Assembly (NCBI GenBank): GCA_030604975.1
Contig: JAUVUV010000038.1
Location: 1-10,703, forward strand
Source of the DNA: Candidatus Glassiibacteriota bacterium
GTDB taxonomy: Bacteria; Gemmatimonadota; Glassbacteria; GWA2-58-10
DNA length: 10,703 nucleotides
Direction: 5' to 3'
Shown piece after piece: positions 6,383-10,703 of the stretch. The translations under genes were made by a program, and so were the position numbers. The stretch's first letter is position 1; each line of letters opens with the position of its first letter. Under the pieces are notes generated by a model that saw only the letters and a program-made list of their open reading frames with translations, was not told the DNA's origin and searched no databases.

Positions 6383-6594
6383 TTTATCCTCAATCCAGGA
6401 GCTGGCGGCGAGGTAGAAGCGGGCCTGGCGGACGTGGCGGATGCAGGTATGGGCAGGTAGCTTGAAAACAGGCCCCGCCGGTGGAAAAGGCTGATGGGAA
6501 AGATGGGCTTGAAACCCGCCGCCGGCTCCGGAGCTCGATTCATTTTAAGGATATTTGAAAGGCTCTTGAACTTTTTACTCCAGGGAGGAGAGTC
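6383..6594 (+). other. 212-nt gap with no confident gene
   Basis: This is the longest gap between two genes in the window. The first half is GC-rich and continues in the frame of the gp36-like gene for 25 codons after its stop, ending at a TAG near 6460, without recognisable family sequence. The second half includes a 45-codon ORF (6494-6631) and the AT-rich stretch before the gp37-like gene. I see no strong terminator or tRNA-like fold. It may be the remains of a small gene. Confidence 0.5.
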
Positions 6595-6631
6595 TTGGCT
6601 TCATCAATCAAGACCGTTTCCGATGCGATAA
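6494..6631 (+). CDS. Doubtful 45-residue ORF with an amphipathic/hydrophobic helix
   Basis: ATG 6494 (or 6503) opens 45 codons containing RFILRIFERLLNFLLQGG, a plausible amphipathic or membrane-active helix. AAAAGG ends three bases before the first ATG, which is too close for a good ribosome binding site. The ORF overlaps the start of the gp37-like gene by 37 nt and its tail reads through that gene's SD. Phage operons do hold such small genes, but the hydrophobic stretch coincides with AT-rich DNA that would give such residues by chance. Function unknown; more likely spurious than real. Confidence 0.15.
   Translation: MGKMGLKPAAGSGARFILRIFERLLNFLLQGGESWLHQSRPFPMR
6569..6577 (+). repeat. AACTTTTTA copy of the AT-rich intergenic element
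   Basis: AACTTTTTA lies 17 nt before the TTG start of the gp37-like gene. The identical 9-mer occurs at 7062-7070 before the tail tube gene, where it runs on into TTTTAGTACTAAAA. This copy lacks the AGTA half. Confidence 0.3.
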
Positions 6632-7041
6632 TCAACAGGCTGGCCTCGGCAGTCGATAGCCTTAACCCGGAGACCGTGGCTACTTTCGCCGGATCGCTCA
6701 AAGAGTTTGTTGAGCTGGGGCGCAACCTTCCGTTTGTCGGGGTAGCGCTCAATCGGGCACGCTACGCAGAACTCAATTCAGACAGCAGCCTTGCCGAGGA
6801 GCATCTTACTTTCCGGCTTACCCTGGTTGCCGAGGATTTTCGGGGCCGGCGTTTCAGCGTTGAGAACACCTACGGCTTGATCGACGATGTCCGCGATGCG
6901 CTGATGGGCAACGATCTCGGGCTTTCGGGCCTTGCCCCGATTACTGTAGAAACTTGCGAAAAGGATGAGGAAGCCGAGAAGGAAGGACTTGCGGTTTACA
7001 GAATTACTGTCCGAACCTGGCAGGTTCGCCAGCAGGTTTAA
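6595..7041 (+). CDS. Tail completion/terminator-like protein (Mu gp37-like, DUF1834)
   Basis: This 148-residue protein starts at TTG 6595. That start is well supported by AGGGAGGAG at 6582-6590, six bases away, and no better ATG exists nearby. The layout is that of DUF1834/Mu gp37: an N-terminal helix (SIKTVSDAIINRLASAV), LKEFVELGRNLPFVGVALNRARYAE (a strand presenting 'LP.V.V'), HLTFRLTLVAEDFRGRRF, then the conserved TYGLIDDVRDALMGNDLGLSGLAPI, and an ending EKEGLAVYRITVRTWQV, which is the usual final strand. Such proteins are proposed to join or cap the tail tube at the head interface. The gene follows the gp36-like gene, as in Mu. Here the spacing is 212 nt, where Mu-type operons are compact. 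Confidence 0.8.
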   Translation: MASSIKTVSDAIINRLASAVDSLNPETVATFAGSLKEFVELGRNLPFVGVALNRARYAELNSDSSLAEEHLTFRLTLVAEDFRGRRFSVENTYGLIDDVRDALMGNDLGLSGLAPITVETCEKDEEAEKEGLAVYRITVRTWQVRQQV

Positions 7042-7061
7042 AGGACGGTTTTCCAGGGATA

Positions 7062-7079
7062 AACTTTTTAGTACTAAAA
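7062..7079. repeat. AT-rich intergenic element with a 14-bp palindrome before the tail tube gene
   Basis: AACTTT runs into TTTTAGTACTAAAA (7066-7079), a perfect 14-bp palindrome made of two TTTTAGTA half-sites. It lies in the 129-nt gap before the tail tube gene, 91 nt from its start. Single half-sites occur at 4641-4648 and 5907-5914. A symmetric site of this kind suits a dimeric DNA-binding protein. The rest of the gap (7080-7160) holds no gene I can support. Confidence 0.5.
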
Positions 7080-7170
7080 TTTAGATATTAATGGCCGGCC
7101 AGTGGAGGTCTCCCGCCCTTGTCCGGTGAAACTGCGGCCGGATCGCAAAGAAAAATTTTTGAGGTGAATT

Positions 7171-8214
7171 ATGGCACCAGTGCAGAGAACTGCGAGTAAG
7201 ATCGCCTGGTCGGTTAAAAAGCAGGATTCCTTCGGGTCCCCGCTGGGCAATGCCAGCCTGACCAGGTTTCTCAAACTTCAGAACCCTATTGTTATCGACG
7301 AGTCTGCCGAGCACTGGACAGACCGCGGAATGATCGGCGCAGGCCACGACTGGGAAACCCAGCGCGGCCGAATCCGCCAGTATGTAAGGTTCGAAATCCC
7401 CGTGCAGCCACTGCCCGTGAGTTTTGTAGGCTATCTTCTGGCCCTGCTCTTTTCTTACAACAGCAGCCAGCAGTTGGGCAGCGGCGCTTACGAGCATACC
7501 TCCAAGTTCCAGTCTCTCGACACACGGCCGGAGGCGTATGTGAGTACTTTCGCCGTGCACGAGGATGGCAACGACTATTACCTCCAGGATGTCGCCTGCG
7601 CAAGTCTCACATTGCGCGGGGAGGGATCGAACAGGTGTGAAGCCGGAGGGTCGTTTTTAGCTTCCAAGATCGGGGGGACGCTTACCGGCTACAGCTGGCC
7701 CGCGGCGAGCACGCTGCGCTATCTCTACAACTATGCGGGCATTTTCAGTATCGGCGGTGATCCAAGCAAAAGAGCCCAGCTTCGCTCTTTCGAACTCACA
7801 CTCGAATCCGGTATCAACACCGACCTTGCCTGGCGCAAGGCAGCCGCCGAGGCCGACAGGGTCTACCCTTGCGTGTGGCCCTATACACCGGAGCGCAACC
7901 TGGCGCTCGGGCTGACCATGCTAGCCGAAAGCGAGGACCTGGCCGATTTCCGCACTGCCCAGCAGGAGGGCACCGCGAGCGAGATGATTATTTCCTGCCT
8001 TGGTGAGAAGATATCCGGCACATCGCCGGATGATTTCGACGAGATCGAGATCACTGTGCCTCAAGCAGTTTACACCGGGCTGGATTACGACTACGACGAC
8101 GGCCTGCTTCACCTGGACCTCGATGTCGAAGGCGCCTGGCACGAGGCCACAGGAGGGCCGGTTTCGGTCAAGACTGTCGAGGGCACGGTGAGTGAATATT
8201 TCCCGACTAGCTGA
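7171..8214 (+). CDS. Major tail tube protein
   Basis: This 347-residue protein lies between the gp37-like connector and the tail assembly chaperone, the standard place for the tail tube subunit that stacks as hexameric rings. It starts at ATG 7171 with GAGGTG at 7161-7166. Tube-like features include an N-terminal 'V..QDSFGSPLGNAS' region and an ESAEHWTDRGMIGAG turn. A 'R.YVRFEIPVQPLPVSFVGYLLALLF' segment matches tube proteins in which a strand is followed by a 'LG..L' helix. After these come alternating beta segments (YLQDVACASLTLRGEG, KRAQLRSFELTLESG) and acidic strands (LHLDLDVEGAW). It is large compared with single-domain tubes (about 150-250 aa), which suggests two tube-like domains or an added outer domain. 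No sheath gene precedes it, so the tail is probably non-contractile. Confidence 0.75.
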   Translation: MAPVQRTASKIAWSVKKQDSFGSPLGNASLTRFLKLQNPIVIDESAEHWTDRGMIGAGHDWETQRGRIRQYVRFEIPVQPLPVSFVGYLLALLFSYNSSQQLGSGAYEHTSKFQSLDTRPEAYVSTFAVHEDGNDYYLQDVACASLTLRGEGSNRCEAGGSFLASKIGGTLTGYSWPAASTLRYLYNYAGIFSIGGDPSKRAQLRSFELTLESGINTDLAWRKAAAEADRVYPCVWPYTPERNLALGLTMLAESEDLADFRTAQQEGTASEMIISCLGEKISGTSPDDFDEIEITVPQAVYTGLDYDYDDGLLHLDLDVEGAWHEATGGPVSVKTVEGTVSEYFPTS

Positions 8215-8264
8215 GCTTGAATCGCCCTGAACACCCACAACCAGCAAAAGGAGCCTTTAGCACG

Positions 8265-8648
8265 ATGAACAAAAACAAGCTTTTTCCCCTTTCACTCTCC
8301 GGGGGAGAGGTCGAGATTACGCTGAAGGTGCGCGCCCACGGTGAAAGCTATAAACTGGTTCATGTTTTCCGCGAACCGACTGCTGTGGACAAGAAAGTTT
8401 TCTACGGCTGCATGAGCCGTGCGGAACTGACCGGCGGAAGCCCCACTGAAGGCGGGACAGGCTACTTGGGCGCAATCGAGACTCTTTACGACAGGTGTAT
8501 TCTCAGGGTAGAGGGTTATGATCTGCCGGACCCTGGGGACAGGGGGGGAGCCTGGAAAGAAGTGATTCCAATCGAGCACAAGTACTGGGCCGTTGAGGAG
8601 CTGCTGAGGCAGGAGGGCACGCTCGCCGAGGAGACTGCAAAAAACTGA
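8265..8648 (+). CDS. Tail assembly chaperone, short form (lambda gpG-like)
   Basis: The 127-residue zero-frame product is the abundant short chaperone that coats the tape measure protein and recruits tube subunits. It is identified by position (after the tube, before the tape measure), size, and the frameshift site at its last codons. Sequence features: a beta-rich N-terminal half (FPLSLSGGEVEITLKVRAHGESYKLVHVFREPTAVDKKVFYGC) and an acidic C-terminal helix (EELLRQEGTLAEETAKN). ATG 8265 is preferred over the TTG at 8217 because AAAAGGAG at 8246-8253 serves 8265. The 16 extra residues from 8217 look non-coding. The 50-nt gap before it has no other feature. Primary sequence of these chaperones is poorly conserved, so the call rests mainly on context and the slippery site. 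Confidence 0.8.
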   Translation: MNKNKLFPLSLSGGEVEITLKVRAHGESYKLVHVFREPTAVDKKVFYGCMSRAELTGGSPTEGGTGYLGAIETLYDRCILRVEGYDLPDPGDRGGAWKEVIPIEHKYWAVEELLRQEGTLAEETAKN

Positions 8649-8690
8649 TCCGGGACATCCGGGCAAGCTTCGAGTCGGCGGATGTCCCGG
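8639..8690 (+). promoter_or_regulatory. -1 programmed ribosomal frameshift site with stem-loop
   Basis: A_AAA_AAC (8639-8645), in the correct X_XXY_YYZ phase, is followed directly by the zero-frame stop TGA (8646-8648). CCGGGACATCCG (8650-8661) pairs perfectly with CGGATGTCCCGG (8679-8690), giving a 12-bp stem, a 17-nt loop and a 4-nt spacer after the slippery site. Upstream, GAGGAG (8628-8633) could act as an SD-like stimulator as in dnaX, although its spacing is shorter than usual. All three elements lie where lambda-type G/GT tail chaperones shift frame. Confidence 0.9.
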
Positions 8691-8980
8691 GGAAAGATCT
8701 CATCTGCCCAGGCGCCGACTGCTGCAGCTGGCAGGCCGAGGGGCCGGATCCGTGCCGGGGATGCAAGACCAGGGAGACGCTCCACTGGCGACCGCGTTTT
8801 GTAACCACTTACTATGCCACGCTGCTGGCTGATTATATCGAAGCGTTCCGGCCGAGGCCCGAGAGCTTGAGCTGGCGCGACTTCGAGATTTACCAGGTAT
8901 TTATCGAGGCGCGGGAGGCGCACCGTGGCGAGCAGGAGAAAAAATTCTGGAAAGCACGAAAAAGATTGAATGAATTTTAA
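8645..8980 (+). CDS. T-extension of the tail assembly chaperone, made by -1 frameshift (gpGT-like)
   Basis: After the slip at 8639-8645 the -1 frame reads 111 codons (LIRDIRASFESADV to ARKRLNEF) to TAA 8978-8980. The result is a 238-residue fusion with the short chaperone. The ORF contains no ATG or GTG, and its only TTG codons are near the end, so frameshifting is the only credible way to express it. In lambda, the T domain of gpGT binds the tube protein and draws it onto the tape measure-gpG complex. Here the domain has a cysteine cluster, C148, C153, C154, C164 and C167 of the fusion (CxxxxCC ... CxxC), which could bind a metal. Helical, aromatic-rich sequence follows (FVTTYYATLLADYIEAF, WRDFEIYQVFIEAREAH). 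The stretch 8649-8980 would look empty to start-codon-based annotation. Confidence 0.85.
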   Translation: MIRDIRASFESADVPGKDLICPGADCCSWQAEGPDPCRGCKTRETLHWRPRFVTTYYATLLADYIEAFRPRPESLSWRDFEIYQVFIEAREAHRGEQEKKFWKARKRLNEF

Positions 8981-9004
8981 AAAAATAAGACCGTTTCCGG
9001 TCCT
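8979..9004 (-). terminator. Possible intrinsic terminator on the minus strand
   Basis: Read on the minus strand, GACCG-GAAA-CGGTC (8989-9002) forms a 5-bp stem, 7 bp with a wobble and an A-T pair, closed by a GNRA-type GAAA loop. It is followed by TT, A and seven T's (from A 8979-8985 on the plus strand). No minus-strand gene is seen, so it might block antisense transcription. On the plus strand the A-run precedes the stem, so it would not terminate the operon. Confidence 0.35.
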
Positions 9005-9089
9005 GCAAACCCTGCTTTGAACCTGCCTTCTCGAGTTAAAGATGGTCGGTGAAAGCTTAATCAGCAATTTCGCCTCAGGTGGGTATGGT

Positions 9090-9938
9090 ATGGCTCAATA
9101 TTTAGAAAAAAAAGCAAAACTCCCCGGTCTTCGTTTCCCCTGGGGCCAGGGCGATAAAATCGGCATTATCGAGTCAATACTTGGTATTTTACGCGGCGGC
9201 ATCCCGGGCGGACTCGGTCAGCCTGGCCCGGGATTCGAAAAAACGCCCGGCTGCCAGTTCTCCTGCCCGCTTCTTCGAGACGGTAAAGGCGGACGTTTCC
9301 CCGGCGGCGTGGGCGGCAGAAAAAACGGCCCGCTGCCTCCTTTGCTGCAAGCAGAAAATCCCTTTGAAAAAATGCTGGATAGCTACGAGAAGATGCTCCG
9401 CCAGATAATTTCCGGCAACGATCAGATTATGTCGAGCTGGATGAAAATGTGCAGGAAGATGCTCGAGTTGGCCACAGGCTCGTATGACAGGATCGGCCAA
9501 AGATACTCGATCATGCATAAAGATCTCTACGGCGGCCTGGCCGATTACACCTTGCATCTCGGGGCGGTCTCGGGATATGTCTCCAAGGCGTTTGCCGCTT
9601 TCCGCACGATGAACCCGTTCGCAGCGGCGGCTGCCTCGTTCGGCCTGATCGCCCTGGGACAGATGCTGCGCAGTCTTTCCTTCGGCAGGGGAGGCTCTGC
9701 CCCCTCCGGCACGGGAGGCAGGTCAAGCATGAAGCTGGCCGCAGCAGGCGCCGGCGGCGTTTCGGCAGAGAGCAGCTGGCGCGGGCCGCAGGTGGTCAAT
9801 GTCTATATCAACGGTATCCGCAGCAGTAATGTTTATGAAGTGGACCGCGGCCTGAACCGCGCTGGAGTGGACCGGGAGCTGCGGAACAGGATCAGAGAGC
9901 TGGTGCGCACAGGTTCCAACCCGATAAGGGAGTATTGA
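9090..9938 (+). CDS. Tape-measure-like tail protein (unusually short)
   Basis: Position right after the chaperone pair identifies this as the tape measure, the rod that sets tail length and is injected ahead of DNA. From ATG 9090 (SD AGGTGGG at 9077-9083) it has 282 residues. ATG 9042 is in frame but lacks a good SD. The layout is a short N-terminus, a Gly/Pro-rich stretch (about 45-90), a helical Met-rich middle (NPFEKMLDSYEKMLRQIISGNDQIMSSWMKM), an Ala-rich hydrophobic segment (MNPFAAAAASFGLIALGQML) and a Gly/Ser linker. The end resembles tape measure C-termini (VVNVYINGIRSSNVYEVDRGLNRAGV). At about 0.15 nm per residue it would specify a tail of only about 40 nm. Bases 9180-9380 are also open in another frame with a more ordinary amino acid composition, so compensating frameshifts are possible. 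A minor tail protein is the alternative. Confidence 0.6.
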   Translation: MAQYLEKKAKLPGLRFPWGQGDKIGIIESILGILRGGIPGGLGQPGPGFEKTPGCQFSCPLLRDGKGGRFPGGVGGRKNGPLPPLLQAENPFEKMLDSYEKMLRQIISGNDQIMSSWMKMCRKMLELATGSYDRIGQRYSIMHKDLYGGLADYTLHLGAVSGYVSKAFAAFRTMNPFAAAAASFGLIALGQMLRSLSFGRGGSAPSGTGGRSSMKLAAAGAGGVSAESSWRGPQVVNVYINGIRSSNVYEVDRGLNRAGVDRELRNRIRELVRTGSNPIREY

Positions 9939-10101
9939 AAGATGTGTGAGGGTGGGGTGGCTGTCCGTTAACTGAACCCCTATTTCCGGAACCCAGATTT
10001 GACCCGGTTCAAGCCGAGCCGGGTACAGAAAAACGGCTGGAGCGAATTTCCGGCTGCGGGATATCCCTGTCTCTGAATTACAGCCGTCAAGGAGAAAGAT
10101 A
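9939..10101 (+). other. 163-nt gap with a hairpin and no confident gene
   Basis: ACCCGG (10002-10007) and CCGGGT (10019-10024) can form a 6-bp stem with an 11-nt loop and no T-run, so it is a poor terminator. One frame is open from 9950 and ends at TAA 10100-10102, overlapping the next ATG as TAATG, but it has no ATG, GTG or TTG start. AAGGAGA at 10089-10095 is the ribosome binding site of the next gene. Nothing else is evident. Confidence 0.45.
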
Positions 10102-10703
10102 ATGTCCGAATTTCCACATATCCTGGCACAGAACAAGCTCGAGCAAGCCGCCTCGGTTTCTTTTACAGATGGCTCTGGCAATCCAATGATTGAAAACGAA
10201 GTCTACCCGCTGGCCCACCTGACCGACCGCTCGCGGGGTTCGCTTTGGAAAGGAGCTACGGGAAAATCCGAGCAGCGTGTAGCCTGGGGCTTCGACAGCG
10301 CGGTGGAGATGGACACGTTCGTGCTGGACAGGAATTTCACGATTGAAGGAGCTTCGGCCACTGTCTATTTCCAGCATTCGGCCAACGGCACGAGCTGGAC
10401 CACTGCAGCCACGATCAGTGGTCTGGGCAGCGGCTCAATCTACTGGCGCACTTTCAACGCGGTAAGCAGGCAGTTCTGGCGGCTGCGGATCACCGGGCTT
10501 AGTGCACAGCCTCAGATTTACAACCTTTGGGCAGGCAAGCGGATCGAGCTGACTTTCGGCCCCTATGGCGATTTCGATCCATACGAGGAGGAAATTGTCG
10601 GCGAGGCGGTGCACGGGGCCTCCGGAGCTTTCCAGTGGAACCAGCGTTTCAGGCGGCGCGTGCTGAGGGCTGCTTTCGAGAACCTCATCGATTCGCAGTA
10701 CGA
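10102..10703 (+). CDS. Distal tail/baseplate-type protein with discoidin-like region (partial, 3' end outside window)
   Basis: ATG 10102 follows AAGGAGA at 10089-10095. The frame stays open for 200 codons to the window end, so the gene is truncated by the window, not broken. The visible part is Trp/Tyr/Phe-rich beta sequence: ENEVYPLAHLTDRSRGSLWKG, then QRVAWGFDSAVEMDTFVLDRNFTIEGASATVYFQHSANGTSWTT and RQFWRLRITGLSAQPQIYNLWAGKRIEL. The order 'DR....W.A ... DT..LDR.F.I ... YFQ.S.NGTSW ... R.WRL.I' resembles the discoidin (F5/8 type C) jelly-roll, a sugar- or protein-binding fold found in phage tail-tip proteins. Immediately after the tape measure, siphophages carry distal tail and hub proteins, so a tail-tip role is likely. 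No signal peptide or membrane segment is seen. The exact family is not recognised. Confidence 0.65.
   Translation, partial: MSEFPHILAQNKLEQAASVSFTDGSGNPMIENEVYPLAHLTDRSRGSLWKGATGKSEQRVAWGFDSAVEMDTFVLDRNFTIEGASATVYFQHSANGTSWTTAATISGLGSGSIYWRTFNAVSRQFWRLRITGLSAQPQIYNLWAGKRIELTFGPYGDFDPYEEEIVGEAVHGASGAFQWNQRFRRRVLRAAFENLIDSQY

Noticed and set aside
6352..6543. 63-codon minus-strand ORF spanning the 6383-6594 gap
   Set aside because: It is Pro/Ser-rich with no Shine-Dalgarno, runs into the gp36-like gene, and is the only minus-strand candidate in an all-plus operon.
7090..7128. 12-codon ORF (ATG GCC GGC ...) in the gap before the tail tube gene
   Set aside because: It is very short and has no Shine-Dalgarno. 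It cannot be separated from chance.
8217..8264. TTG start for the chaperone giving 16 extra N-terminal residues
   Set aside because: AAAAGGAG at 8246-8253 is placed for ATG 8265, and the extra residues (NRPEHPQPAKGAFST) look non-coding.
8516..9067. 183-codon minus-strand ORF covering the frameshift extension
   Set aside because: The plus strand here has a complete frameshift signal and coherent coding sequence. The minus ORF has no ribosome binding site or motif.
10002..10024. tRNA-like T-arm string GGTTCAAGCC near 10006
   Set aside because: The flanking bases do not form a 5-bp T-stem with a 7-base loop, and no acceptor, anticodon or D arm is present. It is just a 6-bp hairpin with an 11-base loop.

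Overview
The window is a stretch of the late (morphogenesis) operon of a tailed bacteriophage or prophage. Every convincing gene is on the + strand. The gene order and protein signatures are those of a Mu-type head module joined to a non-contractile (siphovirus-type) tail module. This layout is known from transposable siphophages such as the Pseudomonas B3/D3112 group. Coding DNA is moderately GC-rich, starts have good Shine-Dalgarno sequences, and several intergenic gaps are strikingly AT-rich. The host cannot be named from this sequence. A Gram-negative-type bacterium of moderately high GC is the most that can be inferred.

Head module (1-7041): the tail end of an unrecognised small ORF (5-220); the large terminase (108-1751), whose first ~35 codons look out of frame; a Mu gp29-type portal (1751-3055); a Mu gpI-type protease/scaffold (3062-4159) with an in-frame nested scaffold start at 3578; a capsid decoration protein (4223-4627); the major capsid protein (4705-5658); a 60-residue protein in the Mu gp35 position (5675-5857); and gp36-like (5930-6382) and gp37-like (6595-7041) head-tail connector/completion proteins. 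No gp30/gp31-type minor head genes lie between portal and protease, where Mu has them.

Tail module (7171-end): a large tail tube protein (7171-8214) with no tail sheath gene, then a tail assembly chaperone (8265-8648). The chaperone ends in a textbook -1 programmed frameshift site: A_AAA_AAC at 8639-8645, with a perfect 12-bp stem beginning 4 nt downstream. The shift leads into a 111-codon ORF with no start of its own (8645-8980), the gpG/gpGT arrangement of phage lambda. An unusually short tape-measure-like protein follows (9090-9938). Last is a distal tail/baseplate-type protein with a discoidin-like beta-rich region, cut by the window end (10102-10703).

The most interesting points are the frameshift cassette with its cysteine-rich T-extension, the nested scaffold start, the two-frame problem at the terminase N-terminus, a family of AT-rich intergenic elements carrying ACTTT / TTTTAGTA in front of successive structural genes, and the short tape measure. 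I see no defence system, CRISPR array, tRNA, rRNA or insertion sequence.
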